Shown here: positions 22,961-35,033 of the stretch, piece after piece
How the letters are laid out: each line of letters starts with the position of its first letter
Position numbering within the stretch: position 1 is the first letter of the stretch
Source: Hermatobates lingyangjiaoensis
Lineage: Eukaryota; Arthropoda; Insecta; Hemiptera; Hermatobatidae
DNA: 64,000 nucleotides
NCBI GenBank assembly: GCA_026182355.1
Contig: JAPFBL010000364.1
Location: 186,001-250,000 of the forward strand
Direction: 5' to 3'
Position numbers and translations under genes: made by a program
The notes under the pieces: generated by a model
Seen by the model: only the letters and a program-made list of their open reading frames with translations
Database searches by the model: none
Told to the model about the DNA's origin: nothing

Positions 22961-24238
22961 AGAGCTTCTCAATCTTTTTTACCACAGGGCGCATTCATTA
23001 AATAAGGAAAATTCTGTGGCCCACCTTCAAGTTCAATATGAGAAACAATAGCAATGAACCTTTTTTTTTTTTTTATTTGTGGGAAAAGGGGTGAAAAGTG
23101 GTGGTGATGCTTTATGCATCCCAATTGTGAGCGCTCGGATTCACTCTCATATTGGGAGTGTCGGACTCCTGGCAAGCCAGTCTACCGACTAAAACACCAC
23201 CTGTCCAAAATTGCTGCCCCTTTATTGTGTGCTGGGGACTTAGATGGAGGGGCGCACATTACCCAGTATGGAGGTTGAGTGTCAGTCTGGAAAACTCACC
23301 ACAAGTCGTGCTGTACAAGGCTACCATCTGGACATTCTGTTGGCAAACCTTTTCAACTCAGCCCTTTCAAAGAAAACCCGACCCGACCCGACCCGGCTAA
23401 GCCATAAGACCGCCAGTGGGCTGGGCTACTGGGCCGCGCTTGGAACGGCCTGCCCTGTACTGTTATCTTGCACTGCACAGCCTACACAGTTACCACCTCT
23501 GCGACGGGGACGCCGGTACTAGGTACATCCACCCCTAAAACTATCGGACAAAATCCATCCAGGTTAGAGGTGGTTCGCCTTAAGTAGTGTTAAATTAGTA
23601 CCAATTTATTGCTCTTGAGAAGAGGATATAGTTGTTTTTGTGTAGTGCCCACAACATTTCCTGCGTATTAACAATATAATTTTAGGTTTTTATAGTCAAA
23701 GTTTCATATATTACTTTGCTTTTCGTATTTCTTTTGGAATTGCATTGACTATTATGGTGGTTTGATTATTGGAGGATTATTATTGGAAGTTTTGATGTTT
23801 ATGGTGTGCCTGATGAATATGACATCATTTATAATCGTGATATTAATATTTAATGACAACAACAGAAATAGCAAAATATTACAGACGTATCCTAAAACAA
23901 CATTATATTTTGAGCTCTATTATCCTAGTGATAAACACATTCTCAACTCTTCATCAATGCCTTTCATACTAGATCTGGTTTTAGATTAAATGCCATAGAA
24001 AAACCTTTTCACAGAGATACTTTGTAGAAGATTGTAATATGACGACTATCAATGCTTTCCTCGCAATAGTTTAAAATGTCAAGTGACGTAGACTTCCCTC
24101 TGATATGGAAACCACATACCTGGGATAGCAAAAAAATTATGAAATTCACCCGAACTTCTGAAATATTGAAATGTAATCTTCTTTTTCTTTGGGGCGCACC
24201 TGAATGTCTTCCTCGGTGCGCCGTTTGAAAAGCCCTTG
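22961..24238. mobile_element. Non-autonomous hAT-like transposon, interrupted
   Basis: The left end AGAGCTTCTCAATCTTTTTT and the reverse complement of the right end, CAAGGGCTTTTCAAACGGCG, resemble the hAT terminal pattern CAGNGNTTCTCAAACNTTTT followed by a GCGCACC-type stretch, which is present at both ends (GGGCGCA; GGTGCGCC). Flanks TCTAGGAT and TCTAGGGA are an imperfect candidate 8-bp target duplication. No transposase is encoded. The interior contains a GC-rich poly(A)-tailed insert at 23061-23575 that does not belong to the hAT. Confidence 0.55.
23061..23575 (-). mobile_element. GC-rich segment with terminal poly(A), probable retro-insert
   Basis: Read on the minus strand, about 500 bp of GC-rich sequence ends in a poly(A) run (seen as T15 at 23061-23075), the mark of target-primed retroposition. 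It includes a GGGTC repeat (CCCGACCCGACCCGACCC at about 23378-23395). A tRNA-like patch around 23150-23210 (GGTAGACTGGCTTGCC, GAGTCCGACACTCC) is weak. No protein recognised. It lies inside the hAT-like element and is therefore younger. Confidence 0.45.
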
Positions 24239-25385
24239 TCTAGGGATTGTTTATGGTGTACTGTCATTTCATGTATTCAGCTTTAAACCGAACGGACACT
24301 TTGACTTTGAATCATCAAATATCATCATCACCAACCCTACAGCTTTCCCAGCCGCTATAGGATATAAAACTATTTAATTTTAAATATAATTAAATATTTA
24401 GAAGATGCCGCTATCGAGTTTAGTTTAGGCTCAGCAGCCATTCCTGACAGACCCGATTGTTGCTTCCACCAAGTGCAAGTTTCGGTTTGTTATCAAGTCT
24501 TCACACGCATAAAAGCTTGCTACGATTGAAATTCATTGCTATTTGGAAGAGTAAAATAGCCCAAAGAGCACAGAAAGAAAAAAATATTTTATCTAATTAT
24601 AATCATTGGTAATATTATACTCAGAAATAATTAAAAACTAAACGGTCTAAGAATATAATCAAAAGGCAAACAGAGGATTTCTGATAATTTCTAGGACATG
24701 GTTGAGAAGGAAAGTGTAAATATTTGAACTCGGTGGCGAATATATATATCAAATATTTGGAGAGGATCAAACAGAGTCTCCGGCTTTCTTCAGCTTAATA
24801 CAAAACCCACTTCTCTCGGAGCCCTCAGGTTTTACATAAATATACAATCTTCCAGTTGAAAACGCTCTTAGATTATTTTTTCTTTAAGTGCATTTCTATT
24901 TTAAAAAAAAAATTAAAATTTATTTTCCATTATTTTTATTCATGAATTCATTTATACAGCATTTTATAACCGTAAGCCAAATAATATTAGCATTATATAA
25001 TATTATATACTTTAAACTAGGGCATTATTATAATTTTATAATTGTTTATTTATAAATAAATAGTAATAGCTTATATTTGTCAACTTATATAGCTTCATAG
25101 TGGAAATAATTATACTGGTAGAAACAGGAGCCAGTTAAACAAAAGATACGAAAACACTCATAATTGCATTTAAGCAATTAAAATGAGATAACAATAAAGA
25201 ATTGTCTTGGAGGTACTTAATTAAAGCTTTAAAATCATAAATCAATTGTAAATCTGAATGTACGAAGTAGTAAGTTATACTGTATTTATTTGGATTTCGG
25301 TGTTTACAAATTCTAATGATGTTTGTCCCCAACTCCCCATATTTATAGGCATTTACCGTTATTACTGTTTTCGGGGTTGGGGTGG
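24239..25385. other. AT-rich DNA before the satellite, nothing recognised
   Basis: Low-complexity sequence. A short stretch at 24770-24800 recalls a hammerhead half but lacks GAAA (see rejected items). Confidence 0.5.
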
Positions 25386-26407
25386 AATATGCGGCTCATA
25401 GGTATTTGGTACTCATATCAGATGCAATCAATCCCTTATTACCGGGAATATGCGGCTCATAGGTATTTGGTACTCATATCAGATGCGATCAATCCCTTAT
25501 TACCGGGAATATGCGGCTCATAGGTATTTGGTACTCATATAAGATGCGATCAATTCCTTATTACCGGGAATATGCGGCTCATAGGTATTTGGTACTCATA
25601 TCAGATGCAATCAATCCCTTATTACCGGGAATATGCGGCTCATAGGTATTTGGTACTCATATCAGATGCGATCAATCCCTTATTACCGGGAATATGCGGC
25701 TCATAGGTATTTGGTGCTCATATAAGATGCGATCAATTCCTTATTACCGGGAATATGCGGCTCATAGGTATTTGGTACTCATATCAGATGCAATCAATCC
25801 CTTATTACCGGGAATATGCGGCTCATAGGTATTTGGTACTCATATCAGATGCGATCAATCCCTTATTACCGGGAATATGCGGCTCATAGGTATTTGGTAC
25901 TCATATCAGATGCAATCAATCCCTTATTACCGGGAATATGCGGCTCATAGGTATTTGGTACTCATATCAGATGCGATCAATCCCTTATTACCGGGAATAT
26001 GCGGCTCATAGGTATTTGGTACTCATATAAGATGCGATCAATTCCTTATTACCGGGAATATGCGGCTCATAGGTATTTGGTACTCATATAAGATGCGATC
26101 AATTCCTTATTACCGGGAATATGCGGCTCATAGGCATTTGGTACTCATATCAGATGCAATCAATCCCTTATTACCGGGAATATGCGGCTCATAGGTATTT
26201 GGTACTCATATCAGATGCGATCAATCCCTTATTACCTCATAGGTATTTGGTAATTATATTAGATACGAGTAATCCCTTATTACCGGGAATATGTGGCTCA
26301 TAGGTATTTGATACTCATATTAATTACGAGTAATCCCTTATTGCCGGGAATATGCGGCTCATAGGTATTTGCTACTCATACAGATACGAGCAATCCCTCA
26401 TCACCGG
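25386..26407. repeat. 61-bp satellite array, about 17 copies, higher-order A-B-C pattern
   Basis: The unit ATATGCGGCTCATAGGTATT ... CCCTTATTACCGGGA repeats at a 61-bp spacing from 25386. Three variants differ at fixed sites: A (CAGATGCAATCAATCCC), B (CAGATGCGATCAATCCC) and C (AAGATGCGATCAATTCC). The order is ABC ABC AB AB C C AB, then three diverged units. Unit 14 lost about 12 bp, and the last three units are strongly mutated, as is typical for array edges. Open frames across it are by-products of the repeat. Confidence 0.96.
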
Positions 26408-26572
26408 ACTCATAAGATCGCAATTTCTACATTATTGTGACTGTGTTGGAACCGACAAAAGCGCTTGAGAAGATATTCCGGCCTCATTTCTCTCTTTCTA
26501 CATTAGTACAGATATATATGTTTTAATTAAAATCAATTCAAAATAGAAATGCAGATAAAACTTACTACCAGC

Positions 26573-26640
26573 TAGGTTAGGTTGCAGTTTAGTAGTGCCA
26601 GTCTTACTAGAGAAGACATAGGCTGAACATTGGCTCTTTA
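26573..26640 (-). repeat. SINE tail fragment
   Basis: On the minus strand it ends in ACTGCAACCTAACCTAGC after a CAATGTTCAGCC-like stretch, matching the alternative SINE tail of the copy at 11425. The head is missing. Confidence 0.5.
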
Positions 26641-26786
26641 TGATAGCAACTATAGTTGTTGATATTTAATCAACAACATTGATCAAATATCTCTGTAATT
26701 AATCTTTTTTTTCTTACCTGCTTGTTTCAGTAACTATTGTTTAATTATAAATAAGTAAGTGTTAAAAAAATATAAAAAAATCTTAT

Positions 26787-26940
26787 TGGGCAAGGTTAGC
26801 TCAGTGGTGAATATACTCCCCTCTGAACTGGTAGGTCCCTGGTTCGATATCCACCTAGTCCTCGATTTATTCATGTGGGAGGTGAATAAATCTAAGCACG
26901 TCATCCCTCGAAGAGGAAGTTTCATTGGAAAATTTCAATG
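26787..26940 (+). repeat. 5' part of tRNA-derived SINE (copy S4b)
   Basis: A box GTTAGCTCAGTGG (about 26796) and B box GGTTCGATATCC (about 26839) are followed by CCTCGATTTATTCATG and CGTCATCCCTCG, where the copy breaks off and meets an inverted SINE at about 26960. Confidence 0.85.
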
Positions 26941-26959
26941 AAGATTTTACATTGGGTAT

Positions 26960-27145
26960 GCTAAATTTTGCCTAACCCGCATATATGTAGAGTAGGAGGG
27001 ATCTTTAACTAGTACCTGACATCTTACAGGCTCGGAGTCGACGGCTTAACGCCCTCTCCATCTCTCAAATCAAGGGACAGAGTGAGTATAGAACCCCTGA
27101 CCTACCAGAGGCGAGCACGTTGCCACTGGCTAAACCAGAAAACCG
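26960..27145 (-). repeat. tRNA-derived SINE, partial, inverted to the preceding one (copy S4c)
   Basis: On the minus strand: CTGGTTTAGCCAGTGG, GAGGCGAGCACG (here GTGCTCGCCTCTGG), CAGGGGTTCTATACTC, then the GTCGAC/CCGAGCC block and AGGCAAAATT. It joins the plus-strand copy tail-to-tail. Confidence 0.82.
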
Positions 27146-28093
27146 TTTTTAACCGGTTTCGAATTTTAATAACAAAATTTTTTTGCTCGAATATTCTGTA
27201 ATTGGAACAAAAAATTTTAACAGAAAATTTAGAGTGAATAAAAGCAGTTTTTGACTGAAATTGATTACTGTTCTATATTATTGATAGTAAAATTTTTTAT
27301 GCAGTTTAGTAGAACAAAGAAATAATAGTTGACCAGGATTAAATAACTTTAAAAAGAATCATTCGTTGTTTATGCATAATTTTCACATGTAAGGATGTAA
27401 ATATTTTTATAATAGTGAAACGAATTATTCAGCAAAGGGTTATAAAAACAATATATTTTCATATTTTTATAATAACCATATTATTAACCATATTATATTT
27501 ATAATAACCATATTATTAAATCGGACTGATATGATTCCAAGAACCAAACCGCTTGCAACAGTGTTTTCATCAATCTGGTACATTTGGCTACATTTGTCAT
27601 TTTTAAATTTTTTGTAACTGTTATTCATACATTAAAAACCGATATTTTTTACTAAAAACCGGTTATCGAATTTCATAATTTTCTCCAAAAAACCGGTTTT
27701 TAAAAACTGACAAACCCTATCTCAAACAAATTGATGTGGAAATAAATACGTTGTAAGAGAATAATGGAAAGATGTATTAAGAAATTTCATTTGCCAGTAG
27801 AGTTGCACCAATCTAAAGCCTGATACAAATGAACGTCATTTTGAACTGTTTTGAATATCAATGCTGAAAGCCGTTTATTTGCAAGACATCATTCATCTTG
27901 AGAAAGTGACGCAGTCATGACCATTTTGCTTAATAATGCTACTTCTCGACAGTGACGCATTGAGGTAGTACTTACTAGTGGGCATTTATTTACGATTCAA
28001 ACTCTTAAGTTTTATCTTTAAATTGTTTTACTGAGGTTGCATTGGAGTGCGGTATTATTCCTGTTTTTTAACGGCCTAGATTAACTAAAACAT
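27146..28093. other. AT-rich DNA, nothing recognised
   Basis: Contains repeated AACCGGTTTT-like words (about 27140-27160 and 27650-27710) but no gene-like frame. Confidence 0.5.
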
Positions 28094-28478
28094 TGGGGCA
28101 CAGTTTAGCTCAGTGGTTAACGTACTCGCCTCAGAACTGGTCGGTCCGGAGTTCGACACCTACCTGGCCCCTCGATTTATTCGCGCAGGAGGTAAAGAAA
28201 TCTGAGCACATTGTCTATCGGAGAAGGACGTTAAACCGTCAGTCCCGAGCCTGTACGATGTCAGTTTTCGTTAAAGATCCCTACTCTATACAGACTTCAG
28301 TTAGGTAAAAATTTTGTAGTCCCATTGTTGATTCTACATGTAATGTGGTTCGTTCATTACTAAAATGGGTGCCAAATAATAAATGAGCCACAATTTCCAC
28401 TCCAAGAACAGCACAACAAGCTAAAAGCCTTATAAGTGAGAGAGTTGAAACAAACAATAAGCTAAAACTATAATGATT
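28094..28478 (+). repeat. tRNA-derived SINE with GTGCCAAATAATAAATGAG-type tail (copy S5)
   Basis: A box TTTAGCTCAGTGG and B box AGTTCGACACC, then the family body. The tail after about 28320 reads AAAATGGGTGCCAAATAATA and GAGCC, then AGAACAGCAC and TTATAAGTG. This tail is shared with the copies at 32667 and 54650, but not with S1/S2. Confidence 0.88.
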
Positions 28479-29560
28479 TATCTAATTATGTTTGTAATTT
28501 TTATTAATTTCTTTCATCTGTAGTTTTGTGAAATAAGATTTTGACACCACATCACATTATTACCAACTACAATTCTCCACTGCCTACATACATTCTATAT
28601 CCGACACTTTTAATTTATTTTGACCCAATTCAAATTATAATTTGTAGAACTTGATACTGTCAGCTTAAATTTATTATGAGAACACTATTGTTAAAAGTAG
28701 AAAGTATTTTAATTAAACCCATTGAAAAGTTACAACGAATAAAGCTTACTTTAAATAACGTCTAATTTGGAAAATTCTAAGAGAAGAATGTTTAAAAAGT
28801 TTTTAAGAATTTTCTTCAAAAACAGTTTTTTTTTCCTTTTACAATAAATCCCATTTGTAATACTTCTAAACCTTATTAATTTTTTATATATAGCACAATA
28901 CTTCTTTGTCAATTTTATAAAAAATTAGAGAATTGATTAAAAAATATGTTTTCATATTTTTTTTTAATGTTCAACCATTGAAAGCCAGGAGTAAACCAGA
29001 AGAGAATTAAACCTAATCAAGTTAAGCTGAGAATATATACTTTTTTGTATTCATAATTTATAAAACCTACCCGTTTTCCCTTTTATTCTGCTTGTATTGT
29101 ACAAATAAGAGCTTAAATATTGTGCTGACTCTGCTTCGCTTGTAATATTTCATCCACAGAACAAAGTACGTACAAACAATATAATAAAAAGATAACTGTG
29201 TATTTTATAACATACATTTTAGACTGACTTTAAAATATTCAAGAGTGTACTAACTGTTGAACGGAATTTGAAAGGGAAAAATAAACATATTTGTTTATAT
29301 ACAGCGGATAAAACAGAAAAATAAAGTGTGATTTAATAATCCTTTATTCTTTCGGATTAAGCCGAGATGCAATTAAAGATTGACTACTTTGGTGAATTGT
29401 GAATCTGATTTCTGTTTTAAATTTTTTTTTTTATCATCTTTATTTACAAATATACAACTACGCATATTATGCATAACAGGCATATGTAGTAATAGATTAC
29501 ACAATGACATCGATGCACATGAGCAAAGAATGGAACTCACTGGTTCAACTTCTCACTTTG
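28479..29560. other. AT-rich DNA, nothing recognised
   Basis: No recognised repeat or coding segment. A T run at 29563-29574 marks the 3' end of the jockey fragment that follows. Confidence 0.5.
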
Positions 29561-29562
29561 TT

Positions 29563-30000
29563 TGTTTTTTTTTTAAAGTATATTATTGTTATAGTAGATC
29601 CCTGGGCCATTTTCTCTTGAGTCGTCTTGGTGGGTTTTGGGAAGGTGAGGAAGAAGCAAGGATTCGTACAAACGGATTTGGGTGAGAGGAAAGGTTGTTG
29701 TGAAATGACTTATAACGATCAGAGGCAAGGTTTTGGATGAATGGAATTTTTAGGTCTTTATGAAGGGTGTAGTTTTTGACGTAATAAGGAGCATTTGTGA
29801 TAGTGCGGAGGATTTTAGATTGCAATGATTGTATTCTATGAATATTGGATGGTTTTGCACAACCCCATAGTTCAAGTCCGTAAGTCCAGGTCGGTCGCAG
29901 TAATGTTTTGTATAGTTATAGCGTTAATTTCGAATGTTTCCCTAGAAGTCTGTACAGTAGTAAGAATCGTCGTTTTAAGTCAAGTCTTTTCAGTGTTTTA
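29563..30000 (-). pseudogene. Jockey-type non-LTR retrotransposon, 3' end (ORF2 C-terminus, 3' UTR, poly(A))
   Basis: Reading 30000 to 29589 on the minus strand gives RLDLKRRFLLLYRLLGKHSK, then an in-frame stop (TAA), then LYKTLLRPTWTYGLELWG, then QSKILRTITNAPYYVKN, HKDLKIP and SSHPNPFVRIL. This is the well-known C-terminal region of jockey-clade ORF2 (LYKxxLRPxWTYGxxLWG; QSKxLRxIxxAPWYVxN; HxDLxxP). The stop near 29588 is followed by a short 3' UTR and a poly(A) seen as T10 at 29563-29574. The element is 5' truncated and dead. Confidence 0.88.
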
Positions 30001-30635
30001 AAATCTTAAATAAATAAATTATATAGCTAACGAAATAAAGTTCAATGACTCAAGCACAATAAATTATAGCACTACAAGCTTTGTGGTGATAACCGTCCAC
30101 ACCAGAAAGTTATCTATTTTATAGATATATAGTTACATAACTATAACGTTTTATAGTTATATAGATGAATCATACTTTTTTTTATAATTTTCCGTACTTT
30201 TTTTTCTTCCTAATAGAATAAATTATCATCCGGGAATAGGTAATTCATAATGAGGGCAGAGTGAGACCGAGTAGCCGAGGCTACTGCAATTTCCTTAGCT
30301 TAAGCAAAACTATACGTTAATTATGCATAAACAAGATTATTATCACGTATTTTAATGCATAATAAATATTCCCTAACTGTATTTGATTGTGATTTAAAGT
30401 AAGGTGAGGTAGAGAATAGTCTAGCTATCCTGCATTCTTATATGCCTACGATACTCCAATTTATTCAAATCGGCCATTACAGTATTTAGCCGTTCTAACC
30501 CTACTAAACTGTGTTGTGGTGAGGCTATATATCCTATGGTAAGTCTGGACCAGCCGTCAACAGACTAGGCTTTTATTTTGTTCATTATAAAGTATATTAT
30601 GTATTAAAAATAGTATTAAAAGAAACGGTCCAGCG
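30001..30635. other. AT-rich DNA, nothing recognised
   Basis: No recognised gene or repeat. Confidence 0.5.
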
Positions 30636-30772
30636 GACTTTTTTAATTAAATAAATTCAAAACGAAGGAAACACACAGAAAGACACGGACATAACTCACA
30701 TCAAAATATCGATATGAGTTATGTCTGTGTCCTTCTGTGTGTTTCCTTCGTTTTGAATTTATTTAATTAATA
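30636..30772. repeat. Near-perfect 135-bp palindrome
   Basis: Arms from AATTAAATAAATTCAAAACG (about 30644) and the complementary CGTTTTGAATTTATTTAATT (about 30749-30768) match over nearly 58 bp each with a short centre (CATCAAAATATCGATATG). The inner sequence AACTCATATCGATATTTTGA resembles the distal end of PLE terminal repeats (cf. ACGATATTTCG at 21020), so it may be a minimal PLE-end hairpin. Confidence 0.8.
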
Positions 30773-31025
30773 ATAGTATTTGTTTAAATTAAATTGTGTA
30801 GTGTGCTAAAGTAAATGAAATTGAGATAGCCTAACTCAAAGTTTTAGTGGGGTTATGTATATGATACGTCTTGGCATGCTGTCAACAAGTTAGCAGTGTT
30901 ACCAATTTTTGGACTTTTCTGTTTCTGGACCTGTCTTGGTCTCTATTAGTACGGAATTCGAGGGTCTAGTGTACAAGAAAGTGTTACCTGAGCCTCACAC
31001 TAATAACAACAGACGCCAGTCAATT

Positions 31026-32512
31026 CATTCCTGAGGTAGTACTGATAGTGATTGAAGGATATATCAATATATAACCTTATTTTTGTACATCACACAGCTG
31101 ATGCAAATAATTTCATTAGTATAACTACAGCAGTAATAACATTTTTGAAAAACCAAAGTGAACATTTCCTGATAGGAAATATTCTCCTACAAGAGAACAT
31201 GACTTTTGTTCAAATAGCCAGTGGATTTCTTACATCTTTTACTTGACATCCTTCTACATTGAATATTAAAGTAAAATTTTCAAATTTAAAAAAGGAAAAT
31301 ATCCTTACTTGCTCTGAAAAACATCATAAACAGCGAAGAAAATGTTGTTTTAAGGTGATTTATAATTAAAGATGTACAATAATTACATTTATTAATCTCT
31401 AAACGAAAGATTTCAATTTTGATTTATCTTTTACATTTTTGGTTTTTACAGAATTATTATACTGCGAATTTTATAAGGGTTCTTAGTATTTAATAAGATC
31501 TTTTTCCTTCCCCTTTGTCAAATAACATATATACGAATTTTTTCTGAGTGAGTGTTATCATTTTCCTGCACAATATTATTCCTCTTACATCTCATATAAG
31601 TCGATAAACAATTTAAATTGTTCCTTTATAAATATCAATTTTATCTCAGTGGATTCGCTCAAAAAATTTCTAATTCAATGTAAACAATGTAAAAAAATAT
31701 AAAAAATTCGACAAGTATAGCAGGTGATCCCTTAGTCTAGGATAAACAAACAGTTTCTATAGCGTTATTGCTGTTTCCCGTTATTGAAACTTCATGAATT
31801 TTTTTTATGAATTACTAATTTTTCGTTTCATTTTTGGTTAAATTTTCATTATTTTTTAATGAGCCGTTTAGCGTCAAAAAAACATTTTCTGAAAACAGAA
31901 ATCGTACTGTAACGCCCCTTTAGCGAATGTAATTTTGAAAAAAAATATGTCACCTCATTGTCCACATAATGTTCTATTTTTAGGCATAGTTTCATTTTGA
32001 TCCGTCAAACAGTATTATGGCTTGTATCGCTCTCACAAGGTTTGAGATTGAATTAAAAGTCAATATTTTTACATTTTAGTGAAAAAAAAATATTTCCTGT
32101 TGTTTTAAAATTCTGAATATATTTTTCGTTTGTTCCATTTGTAACCTTAAAGATAATGTCAAATTTTCAAAACTCTAGGGTTATCAGTTTAGGAGAAATA
32201 AATGTTTTAAAAAAAAACTTTTTGGCAAAAAAAGTGACTTTCCCATCAAGCATAATTCTTCCCAAACAATAGGGATCTTCGTCTTTTTGGGGCCCATTTT
32301 TGAGTAAAATATCAACTTGATCCATCAAAGATTCTGGACCGTAGCGTGGTAACAAGCAATGCTAACACACTCACCCATCCACACACACACACACAGACAT
32401 CATCGTAAAAACTTGATAAAACGACTTCTGGGACCTCAAAACATGTAATTCCGTCAAAATCTCGAGATCGATTTTTTTCACGATCACTATACTTTACTTA
32501 TAGTAAAGTAAT
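31026..32512 (-). mobile_element. Element A copy 6, 3' truncated
   Basis: In minus orientation it begins with the palindromic terminus at about 32512, has a very short microsatellite (CACACACACACACAG at about 32380-32396), the conserved open patch at 32227-32345 (a 62-codon frame at 32167-32355) and the AT-rich body, and stops at about 31026, lacking the last 100 bp or so with the CCACTCCAG end. Confidence 0.78.
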
Positions 32513-32666
32513 AATGTTTTAGATATTAAAAAACAAATAATTAATGAAGATCATGTCATTAAATTTCTTACTACATGTAGTCAAAAAGGTATCTTACTAA
32601 GAAAATAAAAATTGAAATGTTGCAAATGAAATTTGGAACAGGTGACAATGTTTGTTTTTATGGTAG

Positions 32667-33050
32667 GGGTTCAGGTTAGCCCAGTGGCAACGTGCTCACC
32701 TCTGGACTTGTAGGTCTGAGGTTCAATACCTACCCTGAACCTCTATTTATTTACGTGGTAGGTGAATAAATCTGAGCACGTTATTCCTCGGAGAGGACGT
32801 TATGCCGTCGGTCCCGAGCCTTTACGATGTCAAGTACTCGTTAAAAATCCGTTACTCTAAATATAATTGAGCTAGGCAAAATTTAGAACTCCCAATATAG
32901 AATGAACATGGAAGAATATATCCCGCCCATTACTATAATGGGTGCCAAATAATAAATGAGCCTCAATTTCCGCACCCAGAACAGTACTAAAAGGTGGAAA
33001 CTTTATAAGTGTGGGGGTTAGCAAAACAAATAACCACTAAAACCTAACCC
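32667..33050 (+). repeat. tRNA-derived SINE with GTGCCAAATAATAAATGAG-type tail (copy S6)
   Basis: A box GTTAGCCCAGTGG, B box GGTTCAATACC, TCGGTCCCGAGCC block, then the same tail as S5 (AATGGGTGCCAAATAATAAA, CCCAGAACAGTAC, TTTATAAGTG). Ends in AACCTAACCC. Confidence 0.88.
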
Positions 33051-34139
33051 AACCTTCCTTTTTGAGCAGTAATTATTTCAGTTAATTTTAGTTATATTTA
33101 TTTAAATTGTTGGTAATATTATTTAACCATGAGTTGTGATCCAAAGAAATGTTTAAACTATTGTAAATAACGTTTATAACAGAAATATGTTAGTTGACAT
33201 TAATTCGGTGCACTGAAGTAATAAATGCAGGTGTCATGTTAGCAATCATGGGTTTGATAGTATGTGATAATGCGGAATGTCATGTTAATCTTTTATTCTG
33301 TCATGTTTAACAGCCTATGTTGACACAGCTACAATAGCACTATCAACATATTAGACTCACTAGAGCTTTTTATTTTGAATATTGATTGGTATCTTTTGCT
33401 CTTCATATGGAGTTGTTTAAATAAATTATTTTATAATACCACTTACCAACACTTTTAACTAGAACTACTCCATAGAGTTCACTTCTTAAATACTCGCATA
33501 CTGTAAAAGCTTCTATCTCTATGAAAGACAATAATAAACAATTTTATCGTAAGATAAGAGTTATTAATAGCTTAAACAGAATTCGAAATAAACGATTCGA
33601 TTACATTTGTAACATAGTTTAATACTCTGGACTATTAGAATAAAACTTAATCATTGTCTCAAAGTTCAAACTTATAATTCATTTAAATATTTATTAAAAA
33701 TGTTCTACTTTTCTACAATAAAGTATTATCATTGTTAAATTTTATTAAAGACATTTGTAATCAATATAATTTGATTTTCTACTTTCACCAATTATATAAC
33801 GCACCCAAAATAACATACACCTTCTAAAAAACTAATAATACATAAATCTCATTTCGTACCTTGAAGCAGTGAAAGTTGTACATTCTAATAAACTAGCTGT
33901 TACTGTACTTTATGAAATATATTTGAACAGGAACTCAACTTTTTAATCAATCGTTTTAAAAATACTTTCAAATTAAAGTTTACAAGAAAATATATAATCT
34001 ATTATAGTTAAAATAGATGAAACATAAATAAAAGCAATTAAAAGAAGTGATAACAAATAATTATACATTACAAAGAGTTTAGGAGTTAGATCGAGAAGTT
34101 TTGACTAAGGTTATGTTCAGGTTATCCTGATATTCATTC
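33051..34139. other. AT-rich DNA, nothing recognised
   Basis: No open frame or repeat recognised. Confidence 0.5.
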
Positions 34140-35033
34140 AGGACTAATGGATCACTGCTATACTTTTTTTTTACATTTATTTACATTGTTTAGATTAATT
34201 TAGGAATTTTTTCAGTGAATCCATTGAAATAAAATATTTGTTTAGAGGTTGGATAAAAAAAATTAATGATAATGACTTAATATCAGATTTAATAAGAATA
34301 TAATTTTTATATGTAAAAAAATCAATGCCAATCAAATATGTAATTTCTGATGCTTTCCATAGTCTGATGGATTTGTCGAAGAAAGTACTCTAATCAATCT
34401 ATATGTTCCACCTTTGAAGAAAATTTAATATTAAATCTAAATTTTCTTGTATTTCTGAATCTAATGATCTTTGGTTAATATTGAAGTAAAAAGAATGGAC
34501 TCTTTCGTACAGAGAGCTGCTATATTGTTAAAAAATATTCAATTTTTTCACTATTCTAGTCTAATAGTTCATATTTACGCTTTTAAAAATTCCAAGCTTC
34601 TAGCTAAGAAAGCATTAAATTATACTGAATAGCCGATTTGAATTATTTTTGACTTTTACAATTCATTTCTTTGTTTATTTAATTAAATTCTTCCTGACTG
34701 AAATTTTTACACAGTGATAATAACCAATTAAAAAGAGTTTTAGAGAACAAGATGCAAGCATTTCAAACACCACTATATTAGATAAACAGATAGGGCTTTA
34801 AGACAGCGATGTAAAGTACATATACATGATTTAATTAGAGAAGGAATAAATGAAAGAAATTTTCAAATGTTTAAAACAAAAAAAAATGTTTTTTTTCAAT
34901 AAAATGAAAAAAATTTGAATTAAAATTGAATGTTAAAGCTTTTGAGGAGACAAAAATCACTATGTTATTTATTAACTAGTTCGATAGTTTTTTACTTACA
35001 GTAAAGTATAGTGTAGGACATACCAGACTTTTT
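34140..35033 (+). mobile_element. Old, diverged element A relic of a longer subfamily (copy 8)
   Basis: The left part (TGCTATACTTTTTTTTACAT, TTTACATTGTTTAGATTAAT, GAATTTTTTCAGTGAATCCA) matches the middle of element A. The right end TTACTTACAGTAAAGTATAG, then GTAGGACATACCAGACTTTT matches its 3' terminus. The interior at 34530-34600 is not in copies 1-5 but matches, inverted, the insert in copy 7 (40625-40690). Confidence 0.55.

Noticed and set aside
24770..24800. Hammerhead-like CUGAAGAAAGCC on the minus strand
   Set aside because: No GAAA follows a paired stem II; only the CUGAAGA half matches, which is expected by chance.
25386..26407. CRISPR-like array
   Set aside because: The 61-bp units are contiguous with no unique spacers; it is a eukaryotic satellite.
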